Source: Montifringilla adamsi (taxonomy: Eukaryota; Chordata; Aves; Passeriformes; Passeridae). Taken from it: a stretch of 64,000 nt of DNA. The DNA lies in the NCBI GenBank assembly GCA_017590115.1, contig JAGGNK010003335.1, positions 10,788,286-10,852,285 on the forward strand, given 5' to 3'. The translations under genes and the position numbers were made by a program. Below, in pieces: positions 51,311 to 63,848 of the stretch (position 1 is its first letter; each line of letters starts with the position of its first letter). The notes beneath the pieces were generated by a model. It worked only from the letters and a program-made list of their open reading frames with translations. It did no database searches and was not told the DNA's origin.

Positions 51311-51979
51311 CCAGAATATTTAAAAGGGAAGCTGTGAAGACAGGCGTAAATGGAAAGCAGCTGGCATTTTGATTGGAATTGGTTGTGGGACATTTTTTCA
51401 GGGGTGTTGCTCTTGGTGAGGTAAATTAACTTGTGCTGACCAGTGGGCTGTAGGCAGACAACTTAGGGCACAGATATGTTGTTGGCCAGAATTATAGGAT
51501 ACATCATGTAACTTCTTTTTGGAATGTCTGAGTGGGTTGGGTTTGGGCCGAGAGTAATGGATTAACAAAGGGATTCACCTTTTGAGCTTGTTTGGAATAA
51601 ATGAGCTGGGGTGCCAGTGTTGGGAGAGGGAAAGTCTCAAGTTCTCGTATTGAAAATGTTTTGTGCAAACTTGTTGACTAAAGCAGTGCTGTGGAATACA
51701 GGCTTTGGGGAGCTCTATGCACAAAGATAATTTTGGGGGAGTAGCATGGCAAAGAAGGCTTTTCAGTATTGTGCATTGGTACAAATGGGACAAACCAAAG
51801 ATGTGTGGCCAAGAACACCACCAGCCACATAGGCTAAAATCAGAAAGACATAGAGGCAAAATCAGTTGTGGCTATAAAATGAAATGACTTAAGACACAGT
51901 GGAAGTAAGAGGAAGGCAGAAGTCCATGAGGAAGAAAGGGAAGCAAATAAATGGACTAGAAGACAGAAATACAAAATGC

Positions 51980-52375
51980 CATTATTTTGCACTGCTCTTC
52001 ACAGAAAGGTTAATAACTTTGTCAGATCTGTAACAGTGTTCCCTGTAAGGGGGCTTAAAAGCAAAGGCAAGAACAAGATAAGGAGTATTTAGGTAACTGT
52101 GATATATTTGGGTCAATGTGGCCTTATGAAATGTACCCACTGAATTATTTACAACTCTCAGAAGCTTTTGGGGAATAGGGCAATTGTCAGAATTCTGGAG
52201 GAAGGCAGACATAGTACCTGTCATCACAGAGGACACTACAAGGGAAACAGAGATTTGTAAATACCCAAGAAGATTCAGAGCAAATTATCTGTGAGCACAT
52301 ACCTGTGAGCAGCGCATAGTAACTGACATGCTTTAAGCCCAAAATCTGATTTCTTTTTCTGATTGTGTGACTAAT
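51980..52375 (+). pseudogene. Degenerate CR1 ORF2 remnant, start of reverse transcriptase
   Basis: Four pieces line up in the order of the CR1 pre-RT and RT start. FALLFTER (from 51986) fits the FFASVFTxK segment. KEYLGNCDIFGSMWPYEMYP (52080-52139) fits the L-D-x-x-K-S-M-G-P-D-x-x-H-P segment. After a frame change, SFWGIGQLSEFWRKADIVPV (from 52163) fits SW-x-x-G-E-V-P-E-D-W-R-K-A-N-V-x-P. NLISFSDCVT (52343-52372) fits NLI-x-F-Y-D-x-V-T, about 60 codons later where an intact copy has about 75-80. Stops and at least one frameshift show it is a non-functional fossil. No catalytic YADD-type motif remains visible downstream. Confidence 0.7.
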
Positions 52376-55271
52376 ACCCAAGAGAGGAGGAAAGCAAAAG
52401 CACTTTGTAGCCAGGAGTGTGATGCTCACATGAGCAGCACGTTCTTACACCTGAGAGAAAGCTCAGACCTGTGACTGTCAACATTCTTGATCAGTGGATC
52501 AGTAAATTTCTTTTAGCAGAGTTTCATCTGTCCAGGTAGCAAGGATTTCACTGTGCAACAACTACCACTGGCTATACACCAGGCTTTAACAAAGTCTTAA
52601 AAGAAGTATATTAATGTTTAACTCAGATGTTACTGGATATTTTAGCCATGGGGTGTGAGAAATATCTGCCTTAATAATTTGTTGTTTGAATGATGGACCA
52701 AAAAGTACAATTCTCAAGTGTGGTTGAGCCCCAGTCATTAAAGATGAAAGCCAGTTGCACATATGGAATTGTTGAAGTGAGCTCAGGACCCTGAACTGAG
52801 GGGTGGCTGCTGTGACATTGTCCACCTAAGGATGTGGACAGCTTTGGAGGGAAACAACAAAACCAGGTCTAGTACCTCTGTTATTAATCTGGAGTCTGCT
52901 GTACTGAGAAAATGCTGCAGTTTTACTGAGGGGAGGTAATGTGGGGAAGGGGACAGTATTGGCACATTCAGGACTATTTCAGAGCAGCTTCTTAAAACTT
53001 GAGTCATGGCCTCTTGTTACCAGACTCAGAACAGGTAGACAGTTGCTTTCCTAACAGAACCAAAATGTCACAGTCTGTGTGACGTGGAGCAATTCATGCA
53101 CTGGTAAATCCAGTTACAGTCCTGATTTAGAAAAACACTGAAGCATCTGCTTAAGTTTTTGTCTGACAGGTTTTAACAGGTGCTAAAAGCTCTGCCCTGA
53201 ATGAATTATTTTGCTGAATCGAGACCCAATCAAGCATATGCTTGTGTTAGGAAAAGGATAGATGCAGTGCATAAGTTCTCTGAAGGGGGGAGGAATATAC
53301 ATTAGGATATTTTTAAATGTCTATTTTTGTATTTGCTTTCTCTCAATGGAAATTGCATAGACTGCAGTACCATCCTCTGTGCTCTCTCTCCAGCATCCCT
53401 TTCCCCAGTGCATTTACTATGAAAGAGCTTTGCCGTGGGCCATAGCCTGTATTGCAGGGGAGTATCACATACTGAAAACTTACCTAACATCTGCAGAAAT
53501 GTGATGGGTGGGTGGAGGATGAGGAGCTAGAGGTAAGCCTTTAAAAAGTTTCCATAAAGATAATTCTTTTTAACCACTCCTCAGGCTTTTACATAAAGAT
53601 TGCAGAGTAGGCATTCCAGCTGCTTAGAGAAGCCCTGGATTTATGCTCTGTAATAAATGTATCCATAGGGTGCTGCGTTGTTGTAATGATAGCAAATGAC
53701 AGTAAAATTAGGAGAATTAATAATGACCCAGCTGGAATAATTTAGCACTGTGATAAGTAAACTCTAACCTAATACTCAGTATACTGGCAGAACTATTTAC
53801 AAAGCACATTGAATGCAGGAGTCTGAGGGGAATCTTCTATAGAAAACAAAGTGAAACCCTAATCACAAACAAATGCCATAGCATGTCATTAAGAGGATTA
53901 AGTGGCTTGAAATTGATGTCTAAGGCATTTTGGTTGATTGTTGCTAAAAATGCCACATGCTTGACAATTATCTTCTGTTTGCCATTCTCTCTCCTGCTAG
54001 TAGTCTGTCATGCAGTATTATTCTTGTTTACCACCCCTGCCTCATACCAGGTCTTTATCTGTGAGGTTTGCAGCTTGGTGCCAGAGCTGATCTGGAACTC
54101 ACAGTCTGATGTGTTGGCACTGGTTGGTGCCAGACCATTAATACCTTGATAGCAAGGGAGAGGCCAGGTTCAGCAAACACTGGGCTGAAACCAAAGTGGA
54201 ACAGCACAAAACTTCTGGAGTTAGCTTTTTAAAAAAGAAATGCTTGGGTTTTAGTTTGAAATACTGTATTTTCCCTAAGAAATATTTGTTACATTAGAGT
54301 TAACAAAGTTCTTAAAAACATTTTAAATTCCAGTGAAGCATTTTACAAATAAATGAGTTTTATATAGACTTGAACTCATGATAGCTTTCTGAATAATTAG
54401 TATTTCTGAAACTTTGACCTTTGGTCTAAGTAACAAATTTTTAAAGTTAGAAAAATTTCTTACTCTGCCTTGCTTAGTGATTCTGAGCTATTACCTCATT
54501 GGTCTGTGCTTTGCTGCGAGGAAGGAGCTGCAGATGTATTTAGGCAAGTCAGATATCTCTGAGGGAAAGCCTGGAAAGTAGCATCGTTGTATGTGAGTGA
54601 GTGTCACCATATGGATCCTTTCCGATCTGCTCAGGCTGTCAGTGAAGGGAGTGTTGCACCAAACTCCCAGATACGCAACAGGAGCTGTGGCTGCTTCCAT
54701 GGCTGTTGGGTGTGTGTGAGCTGATTGCAGCCCTGAGCAGAGCAGGCAGCAGGGAAAGCTCCAGCTCTGATTTAAATCCCAGAATTAGCGGGGAGCCTTG
54801 CACCCTGTGCAGGTGCCATGGAAACTGTGCACGCAGAGCCTTCACCTGCAACCCCTAGGATGCCCTGGATGTGGGCATGGACCAGCTCCAGCTCCAACTG
54901 ATTGAACATTCTCACCTGAAATATCACCCCGTGTCATTCTGGGGGCACTGAATGATCCAGTCAAAAAACTTGCCTTCAGCATCACTGGTTGGGTGTTGGT
55001 GTGAGCAAATTCTGCTGGCTTTTCCACTTTGGTGTCCTGTAGCCATGCAGTGCTGGGTTATACTGAGCTGTGCTGCTTTTGTAGTCAGGGAAAATTGGTG
55101 CTGAGAGATACTGGCATATTGTCTGCCCTGTTGGCAAGAGGATCAATGCTCTGCATAATTTGAGAAAAGACAGAAGCCTCTTGTAGTGTGAAAGCTACAC
55201 GTGGACAAAGAAACATCAGGTTTTCAATTAGAAGTTTTGGAGTTTGATTTTTCTTTCCCTTGTATCAGTTT

Positions 55272-55315
55272 TATAATAATAATAATGTCAGCAACAATGA
55301 TAATAATAAAAATAA
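55272..55315. repeat. Interrupted (TAA)n repeat
   Basis: TAATAATAATAATG, an 14-bp interruption, then GATAATAATAAAAATAA. A decayed trinucleotide microsatellite. Confidence 0.8.
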
Positions 55316-56499
55316 CTGTCCTGAATCCAGCCGTGTGAGATGGCAGTGTGAGATGAAGATATTTAAAGCCACATTATTGTCCCCTAGTACTGAGGTTCAG
55401 ACATTCCATGTTTCTGGGCTTCAGGCAGCTGCAGAGGAGTTGCAGGAAAGAAAATAAGGACAGCAAAGTTTTAAACTGTGGTTCAACCCATTCCTTCTCA
55501 CTTAAGATGAGATGCCAAGTCCACTGACCTACTGCCTCTCTTTGAAGGATGCTTCTGCCCTTGCTTGGCAATATAATTACAGCATGGTTGGGAGTTCAGA
55601 CTGTAATCTGGATGTAATCATCCTGTATTGAGGACACCTGAATAAATAAATATTGATTGAAATCCTAGTTACTGTCTCCATGAGGCTGCCTCAGAGCTGC
55701 CTCTTCAGGTTAACCTGTGCACCCTGCAGACCTCAAAGAGGGTTTTTACCCACAGGGAAGATCAAAGTGACAGAAGTCTACCCTGGCTCCTGCTGGTGTC
55801 CATGGTGCTGCAGCTCTTTAGTGATCCTGCACCTGCTGGGAAAGTCACATTTTTAAGGAGCATAAGCAGGAAGGGAAGGTGTCTGCTTGGTGAGACGTTG
55901 CCAAATGGAATTAGGATTTGTTTCTAGACAGCAATCAAAATTAGCCTTTCATGCTGCATCAAGGTAATATACAAATTGTTCTGTAAGCATTAGTAAGTTA
56001 ATTGTATTACTCTGAGGATGCATGCATAAATAAGCATTGAATATATTTGCTATCTTGCAAATGGAAATGAAGCTAAAATAGCAGCAAAGGTGGAGACTCC
56101 TCACTACTGGTTTTTCTTAACCCTCCTGTTCTGGCTGTGAGATGGATTATTTTGGGTCACTGTTTCCCTTTTCTGTTGATTTAACCCAATGTAATTCTAC
56201 ATTCAGTGAGTATTTAGATGACCAGGTGAGATGCAATCTTCATAAATTATTAAGACCAGTGGAAGTCCCTCGCATTGCACAAAGGATTTTGGCTGCAGAG
56301 CAGTAAAGGAGCTTGCTCTGAGTCACAACCAGCATCTTTATAAAGGAAAAAAAAATCTAATCTTTTGAAAAAAATAAATGTAACAGACTATAAATGAAAG
56401 AAATGTAGTTGTATATCAGAGCGATCCATTAAACACACAACCTGCTGAGAGATGCTACAGTATCACTCACTCCTCTGTAAGTCAGTACATAAACTTGTT

Positions 56500-56700
56500 T
56501 TTAATTTTTTTGGCAGACTTATGAAGGCAATTATCCTGGTAATAAATATTCAGCTTTAATGGGCAAGTAAATAATTAATGTTATTGCCTTTGCAAATTTA
56601 GCTTTTCACTTATAAATTAACATAATTAAAATAGTAATGTTTCAGTACGCATTTTACCAGCCAAAATCTAAATCAGGCAATTAAACTGTAGGTTTTTCAC
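56500..56700. promoter_or_regulatory. AT-rich block, possible conserved non-coding element
   Basis: Contains AAGTAAATAATTAATGTTA, TTATAAATTAACATAATT and TTTGCAAATTTAGC (octamer-like ATTTGCAA in reverse sense). Non-repetitive and TAAT-dense. Possible enhancer by composition only. Confidence 0.2.
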
Positions 56701-59700
56701 ATCAAATGAGTTGAGTTTATAATGATACAAACTGTGGGCATAAATCTGCTTTTCATGGTCAGATTCATTATAGAAACATGAAGAAAAATTATTCTGCAGT
56801 AGATGTAATCAAGTATATTATTTGAAAAACCATTAATATATGCTTTAACTACTTCTTGTTGTCCTTTCACAGTGAAACAGGAAGGGGAAAGCACATTTCC
56901 CACGAGTCTCTGGCCCAGAATAATTGCCTGTGTATAATTGTAATGGCCACTGTACAATGGCTGTTAGTGAATAGTGGCTGTCACATCTCTTTGGATTGAT
57001 TGGAAAACCACAATGCACAGTATGGATCTGAAAAGGAAAAAAATTACTCTGTAATCATTAGCTTAAAAAACTCCAGTCTGAGTTACACAGACTGCAAATT
57101 TGATCATACAATTTTCCTCCTCTACTTACTGTTTTATATTTTTTGTGAGGAACGTGTGCTGTCCTCAAGTAAATGTTCCAGCTTAGTGAGCAATCAGAGC
57201 AGAAGAGCTTTTCTTGGTAAGAGGAGATGAGTTAGTAGGAATGTGCAACTATTTCTACTCTGAATGTGGCTCAGAGCTGGTGAAATTGAGCCCTTTGGGT
57301 AGTTGACCCCAGGAGCAGAGTGTGAGGCTGTAACTTCAGGCTGGCTCAGGGGTTCAGGAGGTTGCATCAAAATTTCTGAATTTTCTTGTGAGACGCAGTG
57401 AAACTCTATGGCTTCTGAAAATTAGAAGCTTCAGGGACATCATATTGTAGGAACTTGAGCCTTTCTCATTTTGTTTTTAAACTGAGAATGTCACAAGAGC
57501 ATTTCAGTTTGTATGACTGGTGTCAGTTTTTGACTCTTAAAAAGACTACATTTTGTTAGAAATGGGAAAAGTTCAGAGGTGACTCTGACATTCATCTATA
57601 GACAAGGGCACACACAGATGAAAACTTGAAGTCTGAAAATTTGCTCAGAGAAGTCCTGAAAGCTTGTCCTGATAACCCAGAGCTTTAGACATTTCTGGTG
57701 TTGCAGTCTCCACAGATTATAATTTATCATGGGCTGGGCAGTCTATTTATAGCTCCTCAAAATGTTTCTAAGAGCAGCATTTTGCAAGCTGCCACAGGTT
57801 TGCAGATTTTTCATGAGGAGAATTCCTCGATGCACAGGCTTGCCCTGATCCAGACTTGCTCATTGACATTTCTACAAGCTGTGATTTCATAGTCCTTTCG
57901 TGTCCCAGAACCCAGGGGGCAAATTTATCCCTGCAGAGGCCCACTGAAGTCACACCAAAGATAAATTCAAGTCAATGAATTTTATTTTAGTGGTGTTCAA
58001 ACCGTTTGCAGTGCTATGCAGATAGGTAGCTGTAGGCTTTTTGCAGTATCCAATTGTTTAAGCTTTAGTGAACTGAAAAAAAAATCTTAGAGCTGAATTT
58101 GTGCAAGTTGGTTTAAATACATGCAGAACTGCAGGCAGGTGTGGTTTTGACAACAATATTATCTGGAGTTTTAGAAGCACTTCAAAAAGAAGAAAAGCAT
58201 GTTAGACTCTCATGTATGATATCTGTGGGTCCATATTTCCAATGATATTTTAACTGGACACAATTTTGTGCTGGTGTGATGAGCTGTGGGTGGGAGAGCA
58301 GTGATGCAAGCGCCTGATGGCACAGGCAGTTCTCTTGTGAGCACTGCTAACTCCATGTGTCAGTGTGTACCTGTAGGAAATACAAATTTTTATCAGTGAA
58401 AAGGCCAATTTCTATCTCAAATGCTGCCCTGTTAGAAGTAGTTTTAATCCGTATTTAATTATTGTACTTTAGCCATGTCTAGATTTAGAGGGGGTTGAGG
58501 GGCCCTGTGTCGCTTCTTTGCCAATGGTGGCTAAATGAGTTTTTTCATGTCATGCCAAGCTCTGCCCGGGTATAATGGCATATTTCTGTCTGGGTCTGGC
58601 CCTGGAGTCAGCAGGGCTCTGCCTGACAAGAACCCAGCCTGTTTTGTAACAAGGGTATTCTAAACTCCCTGACGTTTGATGGTCCCCTTTTAGCTGTTTT
58701 GGTTTTCAGCACAAATCAAATTTTCTCCGAGGCACCTGAGCACTGAAGGCAGTTCAGGCACTGCTGTTCAGGCTGGTTCTGCTGGGAACTGTATTTTTGC
58801 TCCTTTCTTTAGGATTTACAGCACTTTAAGGCAGCGTTTCCCCACGGAAGTACTGTGACACTGCCTTGTTTTATGGGTGAATTAGAGTATTGCAGGTATT
58901 TGCTGACTTTGTCGAAATCTAAACCTTCTCTCTGAGAGCAGGCCAGCAGGAGGTGTTTGCATAGGTGACCTGGAGATCTCTCCCATGTGGAGGCTGAAGA
59001 AGGATGTGTGTGTGTGTTTGGAGAGGAGGGAGAACATTAAGGGAGTTGTGGTTTGCAATTGCAGGTGCATTGTAGTGGAAGGCCAGCTTCTGGGGCTTGC
59101 AAGTGCTCTTCTTTCCTTGTGGTTCTTTTTAACTTGCATCAGCTTCTCCAAACTTGTGACACTGTTCCTAGAAAGCTTCAGCATCCTCCCACAGCCCCAG
59201 GTCTGCTCTGGCCTGTTCCTGGCTCCCCAGTCCCTGCTCACCCTTTTCTCATTTGATGCTGTGCCAGATCACATCCTGCCCTCTCCTGTGTCCTCCTGCT
59301 CTGTCCTTTCTGCTGAAATTAAGGCACTCAAAGGCTCTGGGGCTTTTCCAGGCTTCTATGCTGGCTACCAGTTCGAATTTATTTTCTTTCTCTTCAATTA
59401 TGCAACCCACACAGGAAAAAGGACATTTTGGAAGTCAGGTTGGTATTTGGAAGTGTTGTTGAATTTGATGCACTCTCCAGGCTAACAGATCTCTGCACTG
59501 AGGGGCCTTTCTGTGTCATTTATGAACTTTGTTGACTCCTGCCTTCCCTGGGTTATAAAAGCTGCAGCAATGGATAGGACTTTTTAAATAACAAATTTAT
59601 CCAAACTTTTCAAAGTTTGCAAAATGACCAAAACACAGTTATTTTTTCTAATACAACTAAAGCTGACTTTAAGCATCAAAGGGCAAGAACATTCTCAGGA

Positions 59701-61206
59701 AATGCAGCAGAGTGTGATGCTATTAAAAAGTGTGGCTTTTAAAATCATAAGTTTGAAGATAATAGCCTGATTTCATAATGGAAAATCCTGTTCAGATTCT
59801 GGCTTGACACTTGGCTGACAGCTGTGCGTCCTCCAGGTGCCACAGAATCCAATATACTTGTATTTTCTCTAACATTTAGGGTACCAGCTTATCCCACTAT
59901 GTTCCACAGAGATAAACAATAACATTACAGGGTTAAGTGACTTTGGAGATAAGTAGCTTAAGCAAAGGACAAAAGGTTTTTTTAGCAATGACATGGAATA
60001 ATAGATGGAGGTATATGCATTTCCTTACTAATTTTCCAATATGATATGGGTTAGAAGGGACAGTAACATAAAACAAAAGTCTCAGAACAGCAAAGGCAGT
60101 TGTTACTTCTGACCATTGTAAATGCAGACCATCATAAAGCTCTCTGGTTCCAGTGAGAGTAGAGTGCAGCCAGTGCCAGAAAGGTTGGGAAGTTTTATCT
60201 GAAGAGAGAGTCTTTTAAATTAATTAAAAAAAAAAAAAAGAACAATCAAATTAATTTTTTTTTTAAAAAGAAAAGAAAATGGAGAAAAATAGAAAAAAAG
60301 GCAAAAGCACATCTGAAGAAGATACAGAGAATTCAGTTTTGGATGGCATAATAGAAATTTGCTGAGTTCAAATGAGATTAAAGTTAATAGTGGTCAAGTT
60401 AATACCTTTGATAGAGGAGTATAGTATGTGTATGAAAAGCTTATGCTCTCATGTCCTGATCCTGCTTGCTTTGCTTGGGTAGAAGTTTTTATTGGATGGA
60501 TGGATCAAAAAATGTTTTTTTCTGTGGTTAGTGTAATTCTGTGTTGTTGCACATGTTGATAAATTTTGTTTCCTTTGGGTCAGCTGAGGATTTCAGAGCA
60601 CATCCCACATCTGCAGTGCTGTGGTTGTAGAGTGGAGCCCTTGCCCTGGGAACACCCTGGCAGAAATGTGTGGATATGTGAGCCACAGAAGGAGGGGGAG
60701 AAGCTGGAAAAGTGATAAAGTGATAATCTGTCCTGATTTTTGCAAAACATCTGTCCCTGGCCCAGTGTGAAAGGGATGAAGAGGATAAAAAAAAGGAAAG
60801 ACACTGACTTTGCCTTACCAATGAGTTAAGGACTCTGCCATCCTAAATTTGGAAATGAAGCTTTTTAGTGAGCTGGGAAACAAGATGATGTTGATCCTGT
60901 GCACTTGGAGAAATTTGTTTCAAATTTGTGATGAAGGGACCTGCTTGAACCAGTAACTGTGAACGGGAGACCTGCAGCTTAACTGTGACACCAAGATGAG
61001 TGACGGGATTGTTTCCTTGTTAGATTCCCACTTCAGGCTAGAGTAAGAAGAAATCCACTTAGATCTTGTTCCATCAGTGAAGGTTGTATCACACAGCTGC
61101 TTCTGGTACAAACCTGTCAGCTCTTGTTGGGAGAACTGGCTTCATTTCGTTACTCAATTATTTTGATGATCTGTCTGGTTAAATGGAAGCTGGTTGCTAC
61201 TCACCA

Positions 61207-61276
61207 CTGAAGTGAGTTCAGCACTGCTTTTTCCCCCCTCCCTGAAGTGAGTTCAGCATTGCTTTTTTCCACCCAC
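61207..61276. repeat. 35-bp tandem duplication
   Basis: CTGAAGTGAGTTCAGCACTG starts at 61207 and CTGAAGTGAGTTCAGCATTG at 61242, each followed by CTTTTTTCC-type pyrimidines. The two 35-bp units differ by a few bases, mainly in the C/T tract. A local duplication in non-coding DNA. Confidence 0.88.
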
Positions 61277-63202
61277 AAATGTGCTTCCAACCCTTTGAAA
61301 GCATTATTTGACAAGGACATATGCATTGCAGTAACTTCGTCATTGCTTTCAATTGAACTGGCAGAAGAAACAATAATCTCCTGAAAGAGCTTCAGTACAA
61401 GGGCAGATGTAAACATCTAAGGGGCCCAAGAGATCTTATTTTATAGTGTAAGCAGACTGTAATAGTAGGAGTAATAATGATAAAAACACTTAATAGTGTA
61501 ATGCAGCTTTGGCAGTTGGAGAGTTAGACAGTAACCTGCAACTTAATGCTTTTGAACTTGGGAAGCAGCTTTGGTTAAAACCAAATGCCTGCTGAAGAAA
61601 GGAGTTTATATTATTTCAAATGGGAAGTATTTCCATGGCATTTCTTGGGTTCATTTTCAGAAAGTATTTACTTACATGCAGCAGCAGCAAAACCTGTTCA
61701 GTGTCATAGTATTTTCTAACACAGCAAGATATTAATTACACTCTTGAACCTGGTAATGTAACATTGATGCTATTATGATGGGAATAGTTCATTCAGCAAG
61801 GGTGATTAACCACTTACTTCCTTTTTCCTGGATACCATTAGTTTGTACTTGGATAACAAAAATCAATGCTGATCTTCAGCAGCATCACAATATTCTATTG
61901 TATCAATCTCAATCAACATATTCTTCATTTTATTATTGCCTGCATTCTTTAATTGAGTTCATTTCCCATCACACCACCAGCCCCCACCAAATTTCTGATG
62001 GTGGGTTTTATTACTTGAATTGCAGCTCTCCTATTTCACTATTTGTTTTGTTGGCAGGGAAGGGAAAAAAAAAGCCTCCAAACAGCTGAGTGCCAGTAGT
62101 GCTGATGACTTCTGTTTTATTTATGTTTTGCACTGAGCCATGGTGAATGATAAAGTGTGTCTGGGACACGGCTGTGGGCAGCACTCTAAGTGTTGTAGTT
62201 GGAAATCTGCCAGAGTTGCATTGCTACCAATTTTTTACCCTTAGCCTTCTGGAAGGAAGGATTCAAAGTCTCATTTTATTCCCTTCTTCACCTGTGTCAC
62301 CTTTGCAGTAAATTAATGTGAGATGTTTAGCAGAGATGGAGCTGATGTGGTGAGCTGTTGCTCCCACAGCGTCCCCTGGCACTGGAGCTGTGAGGAGTCA
62401 GGAGAATCCTTTGGGATAACAGAGAGCTTGGCTTGGAGCTGGAGCCTGTGGTGGGGTTGTGCTGATGCTGTCCTGGAGCTCAGCAGGAAACTCTGAGCTT
62501 GATCCCGAGGAAAAAGCAAAAAGCAGCAGTTGTTCCCTGCTCAGCTGTGTGGGGACTCGTGTCCGAGGCTGTAATTAGAAGATACACCTGCTAATGAATT
62601 GGTGTAATCCCCTGCTTTGTTCAGAGTCTGCTGGGGGATCTCTTTTCCTGCCTTTGTAGAGGCAGGTGACCTTGCTAAATACTTAGCAGTAAAAATGTGT
62701 TTTCCCTTGCTTGTTTCACAGCCTTTCTTTTGGCTCAGCCACTGGAGCTCTTCTTTATTAATTGAAAATACTTACTCAAGTTTAGTTTCAAGGAAGGAGG
62801 GAAGTTAGAAGAATATACATGAACATGTTCCATATATGTCATATACAGCTACATGAATGCACACACATATGGAATTCTGATTTCTTAATGGCCACGCTAG
62901 CAATAAAAACAAAAAAAATTTAATATTTAAGCAAGGCGTTATGTTTTCAATTATTTTTCAGTCACCAGCCACTTAAAATATTTAATCTTTTCTCCTCCCA
63001 ACTAATTTATTCAATTGCAATTAGGTAGATTGTAATTAATATTTGATGAGACAAACTAATACTAATTTGAATACTACACTGTAACATTTGCTCGCAGATG
63101 TGTTGTTTAGCTTCCAGATACCTTGTTGCCCTCGCTGAAGTTGAAAATGCTCATCAACGTTGCCATAAGGCCCAAGCTGTACCTTAAGCTGTACGACACA
63201 CA
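61277..63202. other. Non-coding stretch, no gene seen
   Basis: No supported exon. AT-rich sequence at 62900-63080 with several ATTA cores (CAATTGCAATTAGG, TTGTAATTAATATTTG) is another possible conserved element. Open frames are near 100 codons or less and unfamiliar. Confidence 0.55.
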
Positions 63203-63320
63203 AATATAAGGATGAGTGTGCTGGGTCAGAGGAGGGTCCAGCCAGCTCCTGTCCTCACCCCAACAGGGATCAATAGTTAATGCCTAAAGACAAGAATTAA
63301 GAACAGGGCAAAGGTACAGC
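63203..63320 (+). mobile_element. Possible L3/CR1-type ancient repeat
   Basis: ATATAAGGATGAGTGTGCTGGGTCAGA and then GGGTCCAGCCAGCTCCTGTC and CCCCAACAGGGATCAATAG follow the order of an old amniote repeat (…CTGGGTCAGACCAAAGGTCC… CCTGTxTCCAACAGTGGCCAAT…) that I associate with L3/CR1 3' ends. The match is interrupted by substitutions and small gaps. The family name is from memory. Confidence 0.45.
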
Positions 63321-63848
63321 AAGGCTTCCTGAGAGACAGAAAGTCTCCCAGACTTCATTGATTTGTGGCCTGGAAACATCCCAAGATAGAAATGGTGTCT
63401 TCAAATTTAATATCTGGCTTATTTGTTACGTCTAAAGTATATAGTTATTTTGTATAATTCATGCTTCCATCAGCAAAGGACTGAGATTCCTCCAAGGGAA
63501 ATACTCTCTTTTTACTGGAAAAATGTCTTGTCTGCCTTTTCTGATTAATGGGAACATCCATATGCCGGCTTTTGTGAGTGGAAGACGGATCTGGTACCAC
63601 TTAACTATGTTAACTGAATGTAAAAATCTGAAGTGGTGGGCTAATGAAAGTAATTTGCAGTTTGTCGGTGTGTTCCCTCTGATCAAAGACGAGTGGGGGA
63701 GCACAGCAACTTAGAAACAGCACAAGCAGGCTGTGGGATTTCTAGGACATGGGGCATTTTTTGCAAGTTCACACTTGGTTTTGTTTCAGGTAGGAACAGC
63801 GCCAGCTCCTACAGCAAGTGCAGGCTTAAATGGATGATTTCTGTGTCA
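63321..63848. other. Non-coding stretch, no gene seen
   Basis: Two overlapping opposite frames of about 63 and 81 codons at 63459-63714 have no recognisable product. No repeat or RNA gene seen. Confidence 0.55.

Larger units (their letters stand above)
52376..61206. other. Non-coding stretch, no gene seen
   Basis: Nearly 9 kb with no supported gene. AT-rich blocks at 53640-53900, 55920-56060 and 56500-56700 have TAAT-rich, non-repetitive wording like that described at 43240 but cannot be called without alignment. A 166-codon hydrophobic frame at 58985-59485 on + is unfamiliar. An A-rich patch with A14 lies at 60226-60305. The sequence near 60040 (ATGGGTTAGAAGGGACAG) recalls a CR1 tail but the neighbouring blocks are absent. 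Confidence 0.55.

Noticed and set aside
58985..59485. 166-codon hydrophobic frame on +
   Set aside because: The hydrophobicity comes from T-rich sequence; no recognisable membrane-protein family and no exon signals.
60035..60075. CR1-tail-like ATGGGTTAGAAGGGACAG
   Set aside because: Only one block matches; the octamer and the following blocks are missing.
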